Below are positions 7,752-16,393 of a DNA stretch of 64,000 bases, piece after piece (the stretch's first letter is position 1; each line of letters starts with the position of its first letter). The notes below the pieces were generated by a model. That model was given only the letters and a program-made list of their open reading frames with translations. It was not told the DNA's origin and made no database searches. The DNA is from Photorhabdus thracensis (GTDB lineage Bacteria; Pseudomonadota; Gammaproteobacteria; Enterobacterales; Enterobacteriaceae), in contig NZ_CP011104.1 in the NCBI RefSeq assembly GCF_001010285.1, positions 4,216,001-4,280,000 of the forward strand, given 5' to 3'. The translations under genes and the position numbers were made by a program.

Positions 7752-8324
7752 ATGTTAAGACCCCCCCCTCTCCAGACTTTCCCGCCAGAAACGCTCTCGC
7801 TTGACGAGCTGGTCCCTAAAAATCATTTGGTCCGTCAAGTCGATGCTGCCATTGATTTCGAATTTATCCGCGAATTAGTCGCCCCGTTGTATTGCCACAA
7901 TAATGGCCGTCCTGCTATCGATCCGGTCATGCTGATTAAAATGATGTTACTCGGCTACTTGTTTGGCGTCCCCAGTGAACGCCGTCTGGTTCAGGAAATT
8001 CAGGTTAATGTGGCTTACCGCTGGTTTCTGCGCCTCGGACTGACAGAGAAGGTCCCTGATGCCTCAACCCTGAGTCAGAACCGCCGCCGCCGTTTCAATC
8101 ATACCGCGGTCTTCCAGCAGATTTTTGACCACATTGTTGAACAGGCGATGGCCAAAGGATTCGTGGGCGGACGCGTACTCTATACCGACAGCACCCACCT
8201 GAAAGCCAGTGCCAATCCGCATAAATCGGAGAATGTCATGCGGCCGGTTCCCCCCGGCGCCTATTTTGATGCACTGGATAAAGCCGTCACTGAAGACCGG
8301 GCGGCAGCCGGAAAAAAAGCCTGA
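7752..8324 (+). CDS. IS1182-like transposase, N-terminal frame
   Basis: This 190-residue frame has the DUF772-like N-terminal domain (LDELVPKNHLVRQVD; RPAIDPVMLIKMMLLGYLFG; DASTLSQNRRRRF) and the first catalytic Asp in LYTDSTHLKASANPHKSE. It stops at a TGA (8322-8324) a few bases after an A7 run (8312-8318). The run is phased A AAA AAA in this frame, so a -1 slip would join it to the C-terminal frame. It is either one half of a frameshift-translated transposase or a recent indel mutant. Confidence 0.85.
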   Translation: MLRPPPLQTFPPETLSLDELVPKNHLVRQVDAAIDFEFIRELVAPLYCHNNGRPAIDPVMLIKMMLLGYLFGVPSERRLVQEIQVNVAYRWFLRLGLTEKVPDASTLSQNRRRRFNHTAVFQQIFDHIVEQAMAKGFVGGRVLYTDSTHLKASANPHKSENVMRPVPPGAYFDALDKAVTEDRAAAGKKA

Positions 8325-9145
8325 AGCCAGCCCTAAAGGAACGGCAGAGAAAGACGAAGGTCAGTACCACTGATCCGGAAAGCGGGTTTATGCACCGGAC
8401 CAACAAACCCAGGGGGTTCTTTTACCTTGACCACCGTACCGTGGATGGGCAAGTCGGTATTATCACCGATACCTACGCCACACCGGGTAATGTCCACGAT
8501 AGCCAGCCTTTTATCAAGCGCTTGACGCGTCAGTTAGAGCGTTTTGCCCTCAATCCCCTCGCGGTTGGGTTGGATGCGGGCTATTTTACGGCCCCGGTTT
8601 GTTACTTAACGGAACAGTTAGGTGTCATGCCGATAATCGGTTACCGCCGTCCGAATAAGGGGTCGAACGTCTTCCAGAAAAAACATTTTACCTATGACAA
8701 GCAGGAGGACTGCTATGTGTGCCCTCAGGGCGAAAAGTTGATTTATAAAACAACCAGCCGAGAGGGATACCGGCATTATCAGGCCGCGGCGAATATCTGC
8801 CAGTATTGCCCGAAACGCGCGTCCTGTACGCAGGCCAAAGGGGGCAAAAAGATAACCCGTCATGTCTGGGAGGACAGTAAAGAGCAGGCCAGGGAAAACC
8901 GGCTAACGGAGTGGGGTAAAAAAACCTACAAGCGGCGAAAGGAGACGATAGAGCGTAGTTTTGCAGATGCGAAGCAACATCACGGGCACCGCTATGCCCG
9001 TTTCCGTGGGTTGCAAAAAGTGCAAATACAGTGTCTTTTGGCAGCCACAGCCCAAAATATCAAGAAGATAGCCTTGCTGGTCGCAATGCTTTGTTGTTTT
9101 TATCTCTGGAGAGCGAGCATTTCATTGCAGGAGAAGCGAAAATAA
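8312..9145 (+). CDS. IS1182-like transposase, C-terminal frame (-1 relative)
   Basis: Reading in the -1 frame from the A7 run gives an uninterrupted continuation (KKSLKPALKERQRK...DPESGFMHRTNKPRGFFYLD) to the stop at 9145. It holds the second Asp (VGLDAGYFTAPV), a zinc-like CxxC region (CPQGEKL; CQYCPKRASC) and the catalytic Glu (ERSFADAKQHHGHRYARFRG). The first internal ATG is at 8390. The joined protein would be about 464 residues, normal for the family. On its own this half lacks the first catalytic Asp. Confidence 0.82.
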   Translation, partial: KKSLKPALKERQRKTKVSTTDPESGFMHRTNKPRGFFYLDHRTVDGQVGIITDTYATPGNVHDSQPFIKRLTRQLERFALNPLAVGLDAGYFTAPVCYLTEQLGVMPIIGYRRPNKGSNVFQKKHFTYDKQEDCYVCPQGEKLIYKTTSREGYRHYQAAANICQYCPKRASCTQAKGGKKITRHVWEDSKEQARENRLTEWGKKTYKRRKETIERSFADAKQHHGHRYARFRGLQKVQIQCLLAATAQNIKKIALLVAMLCCFYLWRASISLQEKRK

Positions 9146-9286
9146 CGCCTTGTCGGGCGATTAAATTGGCTTAATGAGGAAAATGGATGGCATTATGATT
9201 CACAATGAAAGGAACAAATCCCGTTATTTTCAACGAGGTTTGTCAGCGGTCTGGTAACGTTTAAATTTATTCATAATGACGCAGAA

Positions 9287-10291
9287 TCAGGCGTCAAATA
9301 CCGTGTGCTGTGTCGTGATGGCCCAAGCTATCCGGGCTAATTTATTCGCCAGTGCACAAGTCACGACATTGGCGTGTTTTCGTTCAAGCTGCTGCCTGAC
9401 CCAGTCAGCCAGTTTTCCTGAATAATTATCCAATCGCTGCATAAATACTCGTGCACATTGCACCAGTAATCTGCGTAAGTTCTTATTGCCTCGTTTGCTG
9501 ATACCCAGCAGGGTATTTTTTCCTCCCGTGCTGTATTGCCTGGGGACTAATCCCGTTGAGGCGGCAAAATCACGACTTTTGGCATATTGTTGGCCGTCTC
9601 CCAACTGTGAAGAAAGTAAGCTGGCTGTGATTGGACCCACACCCGGGATGGTCATAAGACGCTGGGCGGTGTCATCCGTGGTGATGGTGTGTTTGAGTTC
9701 AGCTTCCAACCCGGCTATTTGTTCAACAATATAGTGATAATGGGCGTGTAATTGCATCAATAATCGAACCAGATAATCTGGGAGTTCGTGTTCTGCCAAC
9801 ACTAACGATAAGCGCTTAATAACAGCGTCTCCCCTCGGTAAGCTAATGCCAAACTCGAGTAAGAAGCCATGTATCTGATTGGTCGTTTTGACCTTATCCC
9901 TGACAAGTGACTCCCTGACCCGATGTAATGCACGCATGGCTTGTTGAGTTTCAGTTCTGGGCGGAACAAAACGCATGGAAGGACGTGATGCGGCTTCGCA
10001 GATTGCTTCGGCATCAACAAAATCATTCTTGTTACTTTTAATGAAAGGCCGGACAAACTGAGGCGAAATGAGTTTAGCCTCATGCCCCAAATCAGCTATC
10101 CGCCTTGCCATGAAATGAGCGCCAGCACAGGCTTCCATCACAACGGTTGCAGAAGGGCGCCCGGCAAGAAACGCCATCAATTTGTTTCGTGTAAACTTTT
10201 TACGTAGCAGTGCTTTCCCTGATTTATCTTGACAGTGGATATGAAAGGTATGTTTGCCGAGATCGATACCAATGAGTGTGATGGTGTTCAT
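9287..10291 (-). CDS. IS110/IS1111-family transposase
   Basis: This intact 334-residue protein has the N-terminal DEDD RuvC-like domain (IGIDLGKHTFHIH; VVMEACAGAHFMARR; NDFVDAEAICEA) and the C-terminal transposase_20 domain with IPGVGPITASLLSS and the serine-bearing FAASTGLVPRQYSTGGK. These elements integrate without inverted repeats and are guided by a non-coding bridge RNA from one end of the element. Little flanking non-coding sequence is left: about 33 bases to the proposed IS1182 end and 60 bases to a palindrome at 10352. The element's true ends are therefore unclear. Confidence 0.93.
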   Translation of the reverse strand: MNTITLIGIDLGKHTFHIHCQDKSGKALLRKKFTRNKLMAFLAGRPSATVVMEACAGAHFMARRIADLGHEAKLISPQFVRPFIKSNKNDFVDAEAICEAASRPSMRFVPPRTETQQAMRALHRVRESLVRDKVKTTNQIHGFLLEFGISLPRGDAVIKRLSLVLAEHELPDYLVRLLMQLHAHYHYIVEQIAGLEAELKHTITTDDTAQRLMTIPGVGPITASLLSSQLGDGQQYAKSRDFAASTGLVPRQYSTGGKNTLLGISKRGNKNLRRLLVQCARVFMQRLDNYSGKLADWVRQQLERKHANVVTCALANKLARIAWAITTQHTVFDA

Positions 10292-10351
10292 GATGATGGC
10301 CTCTTATCAAAGATAATCACCCTATTAATATACTGCTGGTAGGGTGACCAT

Positions 10352-10387
10352 CTCATTAACCACCGACTTTAGTCGGTGGTTAATGAG
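10352..10387. repeat. Perfect 36-bp palindrome upstream of the IS110 transposase
   Basis: CTCATTAACCACCGACT is followed by TT and its exact reverse complement. In single-stranded form this is a 17-bp hairpin with a tiny loop (or 15 bp with a six-base loop). The core ACCGACTTTAGTCGGT looks like the subterminal hairpins of IS200/IS605 elements. It could also be a palindromic target used by an IS110-type element. No TnpA or TnpB gene is nearby. Confidence 0.7.
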
Positions 10388-10419
10388 TTGATGAAAAGTT
10401 TCATAAAAAATCAGTTCCC

Positions 10420-10471
10420 GCTCTGGTTTTTACCCATAATATCCATGCTAAAAATATGAGATCTCGCCCTG
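10420..10471. mobile_element. Remnant of an ISAs1 end
   Basis: TAAAAATATGAGATCTCGCCCTG at 10449-10471 matches 21 of 23 bases of the right terminus of the intact ISAs1 element (TAAAAATGTGAGATCTCACCCTG, ending at 12000), and weaker similarity reaches back to about 10420. The body of this second copy is missing on its left, where the IS110 gene now lies. It marks an earlier ISAs1 insertion lost by deletion. Confidence 0.6.
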
Positions 10472-10540
10472 TGACAAAGGTGGAAAAGTCGCCACCAACC
10501 TACTGAACAAATCGAACGGTATTTAACGAGGTACTAATCA

Positions 10541-10732
10541 ATGGATACATTTTTTGGTAATGAAGCAAAAACTCAATTTGGTAACATGTTACTAAAAGCG
10601 CAACGTGCTCCAATCCAGATCAATAAAAACGGAAAGCCAGTTGCCGTGGCTATCTCAATGGATGAGTATGAAAGTATTGGAAGCACTCAAATTGAGATTG
10701 TTGCAGTCGAGAACCGCTCGGATCAAAGTTGA
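10541..10732 (+). pseudogene. Phd/YefM-type antitoxin, frameshifted and IS-disrupted 5' part
   Basis: The frame begins MDTFFGNEAKTQFGNMLLKA and continues with NKNGKPVAVAISMDEYESI, typical of the N-terminal DNA-binding domain of Phd/YefM antitoxins. It stops after 63 codons, whereas family members have about 80. In the +1 frame the sequence from about 10701 reads LQSRTARIKVDIRA. After removal of the ISAs1 copy it continues into DNTVDSEVFFNELESG and a stop, a normal toxin-binding tail. So a one-base indel near 10690-10705 and then ISAs1 appear to have broken the gene. No partner toxin gene is visible. Confidence 0.75.
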
Positions 10733-10741
10733 TATCAGGGC

Positions 10742-12000
10742 CAGGGCAGGGCGGGATTCCACTTTGTATTTAATTTAATCAAAGATAAGTTGACTACGGA
10801 ATTCCCCTGACCAAATGGCTCTTCGACGTTTAGCCGCCTGACTGTCTTTTATACTGGTATTCTGTTTAATCACATTTAATGCAATTCGGTTAAAAAGCGC
10901 CATTTGTGCAGCCCCATCAGGATCTTTGAGTGAGATAGCATCTTCTCGAAAAGTGACATCTAATACCCAATGCAGCTCGTTTTCCACCGACCAGTGCCTT
11001 CTTATTGCCTTAGCCACGATTTCCGCCTCCAACGGTAGCGAGCTGACATACCAGCGTGAATCACGATGGGGAGGCTGACCTTTTACGCTTCGTTCACTGA
11101 CTACTTCAATAACACTTTGTATTGAAGGCCATTGCCGCCGAAGGACCTCCGGCAATACGGCACGAATTTGCATGACATGCCGAAATTCTGTCCGTCCATG
11201 ACCGCTATTTTTCTGCGTAAAGTCAACAAGCTCATCACTCTCATAATGCGAAGCAAAATACGATTTGACCCATTCATGGAGGGTCTTTTGATTGCCTTTG
11301 AGACCGACAATAAAATCACCGCCGCGCTGAGTAATTAACGCAAGGGTTTCTTTCTGGCAATGCAGGGCATCCATAGTGACAATCGCGCCATCAAGCGCCA
11401 GTAATTCAATCAATTGTCTGGCAACCGGACCTTCCTGGCCTTTGCTTTCGGCTGCCTGATGGTATAGGGCTACACCGGATTCAACATCATAAGCACTGAC
11501 CACATGCAGGGCTTCAAATAATGTCCCCTTACAGGTTCCTCTCAGGGTTTTTCCATCAATGGCGATAAGACTTTTTCCTGCCCTGACCCGACGCTGGTTG
11601 ATCCAGGCATAAAAGGCTTCAACCAGTGCATCTTGCTCTATCATTTTGATAATATTAGCAATACAGTGACGACGGGGAATACCGTGAGTAAAATGCGTGT
11701 ATTGTTTAAGCCACTCGCTCTGTAACTCCCCAAATTCCTGAATCGATTTCCAGCCAGAAGCGCCGCATAATACAGCGGAGAAGGCTAAAAAAATCACATC
11801 CATTAGCTCATGTTTTTTATTGATGTCAGAACGGGGGTCTTCTATCTTGCTGATAAAATTAAAAATACTCATTATTAGGATCGCTTTTTTATGGAAGAGA
11901 GAGATCTTAACGTTTTAATGAGAGAAATGCCTATAAAAAGTCATATTCTGATTTTTATTTAACCAAAATAACCTTATTAAAAATGTGAGATCTCACCCTG
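10742..12000 (-). mobile_element. ISAs1-family insertion sequence, about 1.26 kb
   Basis: The 10-base sequence ATATCAGGGC occurs directly before (10732-10741) and after (12001-12010) the element and is taken as the target duplication, in line with the 8-10 bp seen for ISAs1 elements. Both termini begin CAGGG when read inward, but the rest of the inverted repeat is poor on the left. The target is the 3' part of an antitoxin gene. Confidence 0.8.
10775..11872 (-). CDS. ISAs1-family transposase
   Basis: This intact 365-residue DDE transposase has the DUF4372/DDE_Tnp_1-associated N terminus (FISKIEDPRSDINKKHELMDVIFLA reads as two short motifs, EDPRS and HELMD). The first Asp is in SLIAIDGKTLRGT, the second in AIVTMDALHCQKE, and the C-terminal HWSVENELHWVLDVTFREDA box carries the Glu. 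Such proteins move the element by a DDE mechanism. The gene occupies almost the whole element on the minus strand. Confidence 0.93.
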   Translation of the reverse strand: MSIFNFISKIEDPRSDINKKHELMDVIFLAFSAVLCGASGWKSIQEFGELQSEWLKQYTHFTHGIPRRHCIANIIKMIEQDALVEAFYAWINQRRVRAGKSLIAIDGKTLRGTCKGTLFEALHVVSAYDVESGVALYHQAAESKGQEGPVARQLIELLALDGAIVTMDALHCQKETLALITQRGGDFIVGLKGNQKTLHEWVKSYFASHYESDELVDFTQKNSGHGRTEFRHVMQIRAVLPEVLRRQWPSIQSVIEVVSERSVKGQPPHRDSRWYVSSLPLEAEIVAKAIRRHWSVENELHWVLDVTFREDAISLKDPDGAAQMALFNRIALNVIKQNTSIKDSQAAKRRRAIWSGEFRSQLIFD

Positions 12001-12062
12001 ATATCAGGGCGGATAACACTGTTGATAGTGAAGTATTTTTTAATGAATTGGAATCAGGCTAA
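12001..12062 (+). pseudogene. Severed 3' end of the Phd/YefM-type antitoxin gene
   Basis: Joined to the sequence before ISAs1, this block reads DIRADNTVDSEVFFNELESG and then TAA at 12060-12062. That is the acidic C-terminal tail expected of a Phd/YefM antitoxin. The target duplication at 12001-12010 is the junction. The sequence after the stop (to 12249) has only an eight-codon frame behind a good ribosome site (AAGGAG, ATG 12096), perhaps the stub of a lost toxin gene, which I do not call. Confidence 0.7.
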
Positions 12063-12249
12063 TATGACTAGACCTTAAAATTTAAGGAGAAGCAAAATGT
12101 CTACTGTCGAGCTTAATCAGTAATCTATTGCTGTTGACAATTGCGGTAGAGTAATACGGATGTGTTTTTAAGCTCTAATAGCTTATCTGAATAGCTATTT
12201 TATTTGCTATGTTGGCCCTAGGCAGGGCATTGGAACCCTCACATACTAC

Positions 12250-13992
12250 GTGTACGCTCTGTCCGTGACCAATGGAAATATAACAAACAATCACTATGTC
12301 GAGGTATTTACATTGTATAAATTAATTAAACCTGTGCACGGAGTAAATGGCTCTCCTATATCCATAGCCCCCGGATATCCTGATCTTGAAGACCAATTTA
12401 ACGAAATGGGGATTCCTTCTATCCGAGCGCATGATCTGTATGGCCCAGGGGATATCGATAATGGTACTCATGATGATTTAGAAACATCGCAATATCAACT
12501 TTTATTAATGGTACCAGAAGATAAAAAAGGGCATGGCCGGAAAGTTTACGCCGATTTGACAAATAAGAGGTCTATCTTTCCAAATGCCAGAAACGGAATG
12601 AAGAATAATAGTTTTGAAGAGGCTGTTTCACAAGCAAATTACGAACCTACAGATGCTTATTTTAGAAAAATCATCAACAATGAAAGGAACTCCAATCCTT
12701 ATCTCAAGAGAGAAGTGATGTGTCGAATAGGTAGGTCATTATTGGGAAGTGCAAACCCACCAGAAAATTTTCAAATTTATGCTATGCTGGCGGCGGAATT
12801 AGTAAAGCGGTATTCAGTTAACTACATGAATATTGGAATGAAGAGTCCAGTAAGGTATTATCAAATATGGAATGAGCCTGATTTAGGAGGCTTCTTTGCC
12901 AATTCAGACCCAAACGTTTATTACGAATTTTATGGTACTGTCGCACGCGAAATCAAAAAGGTAGCACCGAATGTGTTGGTCGGAGGTCCATCTGTAGCAG
13001 CCGGGCAGGAGATAAACAGTCCCTATGGACGCGGTTTTTTACAAGCATGTAAAGCCAAATCATACCCGCTAGATTTTTATTCCTGGCACCTTTACCTTCA
13101 CGACAAAGCCGATCCTGTTCAGGTTGCGGCATCAGCCAAGCTCAACAGAAGCCTGCTTGATGTATTGGGATTGAATCATGTTAAAAGTTATATAACAGAG
13201 TGGGGAATGACTCCATATACAACTCACGAAACACAGAATAAAATGCAATCAGCAAAGAATGCGGCATTTATTATACAATCTTTGATATTTATGGTATATA
13301 GAGATGTGGACAAAGCGTTTTACTACAGAGCTGACGGCGGCACACTAGGTATTTTTAATGATGAAAATAGGTACACCTATCCCGCGCAAGCATTTTATTT
13401 ATTCAACTTAATGTTTGAAACGCCATATTATATATCTAACATTGACATACAATTGGAAAATGCTAGATATGGGTATATTGAATTGGAAGGGCGCAGTGAA
13501 TCCCATTCTTCGCCTCGAAGAAGGAAGTTATTAGTATCAACTTATCTTCTTGATAAAAACTTCCTCAAAGAAGAATATCAGTCAAAAAAATACAGGCAAT
13601 ATTACCTGGATACAAATCGGGATGTTGACAATATTCAAGATCAATACAGTATTGACAAATGGTTTGGCGGGAAAAATCCTAAGAATATGTATAGTAAAAA
13701 TATTAAAAAAGAGATAAATAATAACCACGGTCCAAACCCCTCCAACCCTGAATATAATAGATATAGTTTTTCCGGTCACAATGCCATAATTCAAGACCCA
13801 CGAGAGCCTAGGTATGCCACTGCTTATATTATTACCGAAGGAGGTCAGTTGGACAATATAAGGCCAAGTCCAGTAGTGAGTGAAAATATAAAAAGATACC
13901 CAGTAAAAACCAATATTGGAATATCTTGGAAGGTTGTTGTGGAAAATATTCCAAAAGACTCGGTAGTACTTCTGGATGTTGAGTATTCCTGA
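12250..13992 (+). CDS. GH39-like glycoside hydrolase, cytoplasmic orphan
   Basis: A 580-residue protein whose first 420 residues look like a clan GH-A (beta/alpha)8 barrel. YYQIWNEPDL (Glu about 209) fits the acid/base and SYITEWGM (Glu about 317) the nucleophile of family GH39, which includes beta-xylosidases and alpha-L-iduronidases. No signal peptide is visible. The C-terminal 150 residues are Asn/Lys-rich and unassigned. The start is uncertain: the frame opens at a GTG (12250) with no good ribosome site. It sits alone between the IS cluster and sufA and is AT-richer than its core neighbours, suggesting acquisition by transfer. The substrate is unknown. Confidence 0.7.
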   Translation: MYALSVTNGNITNNHYVEVFTLYKLIKPVHGVNGSPISIAPGYPDLEDQFNEMGIPSIRAHDLYGPGDIDNGTHDDLETSQYQLLLMVPEDKKGHGRKVYADLTNKRSIFPNARNGMKNNSFEEAVSQANYEPTDAYFRKIINNERNSNPYLKREVMCRIGRSLLGSANPPENFQIYAMLAAELVKRYSVNYMNIGMKSPVRYYQIWNEPDLGGFFANSDPNVYYEFYGTVAREIKKVAPNVLVGGPSVAAGQEINSPYGRGFLQACKAKSYPLDFYSWHLYLHDKADPVQVAASAKLNRSLLDVLGLNHVKSYITEWGMTPYTTHETQNKMQSAKNAAFIIQSLIFMVYRDVDKAFYYRADGGTLGIFNDENRYTYPAQAFYLFNLMFETPYYISNIDIQLENARYGYIELEGRSESHSSPRRRKLLVSTYLLDKNFLKEEYQSKKYRQYYLDTNRDVDNIQDQYSIDKWFGGKNPKNMYSKNIKKEINNNHGPNPSNPEYNRYSFSGHNAIIQDPREPRYATAYIITEGGQLDNIRPSPVVSENIKRYPVKTNIGISWKVVVENIPKDSVVLLDVEYS

Positions 13993-14056
13993 TAGCAGTG
14001 CCATGGCTTGGTGAACTACATTTTTGGGATCTAAGGTAGGGCTTTAGTGGAAAGAT

Positions 14057-14229
14057 TTACTCTGAGCCGCTATTTGCAATAGTGTCCGCCGACCAGCGCC
14101 CCTGGTCGGTGGGATGGCACCAGTACCAGCGTATGCGCTTTTCCATTTCCGGGATATAGCACTTTGCGTCGTTACAGATAAAGACCTTTTGAAAAATTGC
14201 ACTTGTATCATAGTAATTATGGTGGTTAG
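14057..14229 (-). pseudogene. Possible decayed coding fragment
   Basis: A minus-strand frame with no ATG reads, near its end, KRIRWYWCHPTDQGRWSADT and stops at 14057-14059. The composition (Trp, Cys, paired aromatic residues) looks like real protein and its GC content exceeds the flanks. The stops just upstream suggest the N-terminal part is lost. I do not recognise the family. An overlapping 74-codon frame in another phase has an ATG but looks less protein-like. Confidence 0.35.
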
Positions 14230-14370
14230 CTTATTAGTCGAGTCCGCCATAATATTCATATAAAACAAATAATTAAAAATATATCTTCATATGCAATGAA
14301 CATAAATTGCGTTGTTTGAGTGAAATTTGCTCTATGTAAGGTATATCCTCTTAAAACAAATGGTTGAAGT

Positions 14371-14395
14371 GATAAGGGTTATCATTACCATTATG
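14371..14395 (+). promoter_or_regulatory. Fur-box-like site upstream of sufA
   Basis: GATAAGGGTTATCATTACCATTAT matches much of the Fur consensus GATAATGATAATCATTATC. It lies about 65-90 bases before the sufA start. E. coli sufA is repressed by Fur with iron and activated by OxyR and apo-IscR, so the site fits known control. Any OxyR or IscR sites could not be identified by eye. Confidence 0.6.
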
Positions 14396-14458
14396 CGGTA
14401 AGGAGAATACTCCGATAACAGCGGCAAAAAATTGCTAAAGAAAAATATGAGGTCAACT

Positions 14459-14827
14459 ATGACAAATAGTGTTGAAACCTTCTCTCTGAATGAAACTGCA
14501 TGGCAAGGAATCACCATCACAGAGAGAGCCGCAGCACAGATCCTAAAATTGATGCAGCAGAACCTACAAAGTAAAGGGTTATATCTGGGGGTTAAGCAGT
14601 CAGGATGTGCCGGCTTTGGCTACGTGTTTGAGATGGTTAACGATCCTGCGCCTGATGATTTACTGTATGAAAATGAAGGGGCATGTCTGTATGTTCCCCT
14701 GAAAGCCATGCCATTTATTGATGGAACTGAAGTTGATTTCGTTCGTGAAGGTTTAAATCAGATATTTAAATTCAATAATCCAAAAGCTCAACATGCCTGT
14801 GGGTGTGGTGAAAGCTTTGGTATATAA
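14459..14827 (+). CDS. sufA: SufA, A-type Fe-S carrier protein
   Basis: SufA takes Fe-S clusters from the SufBCD scaffold to target proteins. The product is 122 residues, like E. coli SufA, with the three conserved cysteines in KQSGCAGFGY and HACGCGESF. I chose ATG 14459 because GAGG lies seven bases upstream; earlier starts at 14447 or 14432 would add residues that SufA lacks. It is the first gene of the sufABCDSE operon, whose order is as in E. coli. It lies at the border of the accessory island. Confidence 0.95.
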   Translation: MTNSVETFSLNETAWQGITITERAAAQILKLMQQNLQSKGLYLGVKQSGCAGFGYVFEMVNDPAPDDLLYENEGACLYVPLKAMPFIDGTEVDFVREGLNQIFKFNNPKAQHACGCGESFGI

Positions 14828-14839
14828 GTGTACCAATAT

Positions 14840-16336
14840 ATGTCTCAGAGCAATGTAGAAATCAGCGATGATGTGCAGACCTGGCTCAGCGATCATCGTT
14901 ATAAAGAGGGTTTTTTCACTCAGGTAGCGACTGATGAGTTGGCTAAGGGGTTGAGTGAAGATGTTGTGCGGGCAATTTCCGCAAAACGCAATGAGCCTGA
15001 ATGGATGCTGGCGTTTCGGCTGGAGGCTTATCGTCATTGGCTGGGAATGGAAGAGCCGCACTGGTTGAAGGCGAATTACCCTAATCTCGATTACCAGGAC
15101 TATAGCTATTATTCAGCGCCTTCATGCGGTGCCTGTGATGATAGTTGCAGCTCGCAATCCGGTGCTATGCAGGCAACGGGTACAGAGCAAACGAATAATT
15201 ATTTGACGGCAGAGATTGAAGAAGCATTTGATAAGTTGGGTGTTCCTGTGCGGGAAGGTGAAGCTGTCGCAGTAGATGCTATTTTTGATTCAGTTTCTGT
15301 CTCAACAACCTATCGGGATAAATTAGCGAAAGAAGGCATTATTTTTTGCTCATTCAGCGAGGCAATACAGGAATACCCTGAGTTAGTCCGTAAATATCTC
15401 GGCAGTGTGGTTGCAAGTCACGATAACTTCTTTGCCGCGTTGAATGCCGCAGTCGCTTCTGATGGTACTTTTGTTTATGTGCCAAAAGGGGTTCGGTGCC
15501 CGATGGAACTCTCCACCTATTTTCGTATTAACGCGGCGAAAACCGGTCAATTTGAGCGCACCATTCTGATTGCTGATGAGGGCAGTTATGTCAGCTATAT
15601 AGAGGGATGCTCTGCACCTGTACGTGACAGTTATCAACTGCACGCCGCTGTTGTGGAAGTGATTATCCATAAAGATGCCGAAGTAAAATACTCCACGGTA
15701 CAGAACTGGTTTTCAGGTGGTGACAGTGAGGGGGGAATTCTTAACTTTGTGACTAAAAGAGCATTGTGTGAAGGTGAAAATGCCAAAATGTCCTGGACGC
15801 AATCAGAAACGGGTTCAGCAATTACCTGGAAATATCCGAGTGTGATCCTGAAAGGGGATAACTCGATTGGCGAATTCTTCTCTGTTGCCCTCACTAATGG
15901 CACTCAACAGGCAGATACCGGCACCAAGATGATCCATATTGGCCGTAACACCAAATCAACCATTATTTCAAAAGGTATTTCTGCCGGCCGTAGCCAGAAC
16001 AGTTATCGTGGGTTGGTAAAAATATTGCCGGGAGCGGAAAACGCCCGTAATTATACCCAATGTGACTCCATGCTGATTGGTACTGAATGTGGCGCGCATA
16101 CATTTCCCTATGTAGAAGTACAGAACAACACTGCGCAACTGGAGCATGAGGCGACAACTTCCCGCATTGGTGAAGATCAATTGTTCTATTGCCTGCAACG
16201 CGGCATTAGTGAAGATGATGCGATTTCAATGATCGTTAATGGTTTCTGCAAGGATGTGTTCTCTGAACTTCCCCTTGAGTTTGCCGTTGAAGCGCAGAAA
16301 TTACTGGCAATTAGCCTTGAACATAGCGTCGGGTGA
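14840..16336 (+). CDS. sufB: SufB, Fe-S cluster scaffold subunit
   Basis: SufB forms the SufBC2D scaffold on which the cluster is built from sulfur passed by SufSE. The 498-residue product follows E. coli SufB closely, including [20 protein letters not shown] near the C terminus with the cysteine used for sulfur acceptance. The start at ATG 14840 ([15 protein letters not shown]) aligns with the E. coli N terminus; the open frame extends four codons further to a GTG at 14828. The gene starts 12 bases after sufA stops. Confidence 0.96.
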   Translation: MSQSNVEISDDVQTWLSDHRYKEGFFTQVATDELAKGLSEDVVRAISAKRNEPEWMLAFRLEAYRHWLGMEEPHWLKANYPNLDYQDYSYYSAPSCGACDDSCSSQSGAMQATGTEQTNNYLTAEIEEAFDKLGVPVREGEAVAVDAIFDSVSVSTTYRDKLAKEGIIFCSFSEAIQEYPELVRKYLGSVVASHDNFFAALNAAVASDGTFVYVPKGVRCPMELSTYFRINAAKTGQFERTILIADEGSYVSYIEGCSAPVRDSYQLHAAVVEVIIHKDAEVKYSTVQNWFSGGDSEGGILNFVTKRALCEGENAKMSWTQSETGSAITWKYPSVILKGDNSIGEFFSVALTNGTQQADTGTKMIHIGRNTKSTIISKGISAGRSQNSYRGLVKILPGAENARNYTQCDSMLIGTECGAHTFPYVEVQNNTAQLEHEATTSRIGEDQLFYCLQRGISEDDAISMIVNGFCKDVFSELPLEFAVEAQKLLAISLEHSVG

Positions 16337-16393
16337 GTTCTCCCTGTTTCCCTTTTTTATGATTGAACGTTAAGCCGTTCGAAGGCATGTAAT

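Larger units (their letters stand above)
7646..9253 (+). mobile_element. IS1182-like insertion sequence (ends approximate)
   Basis: The element is defined by a DDE transposase frame pair (7752-9145) and by weakly matching candidate termini: CAGTCTTCGCAAAACC at 7646 and, read inward from the right, CAGACCGCTGACAAACC ending at 9253. The implied length, about 1.6 kb, suits the IS1182 group. No clear target duplication is visible, so the ends may be off by tens of bases. Confidence 0.55.

Noticed and set aside
9486..9734. Plus-strand frame within the IS110 transposase
   Set aside because: It lies opposite the intact transposase and has no independent support.
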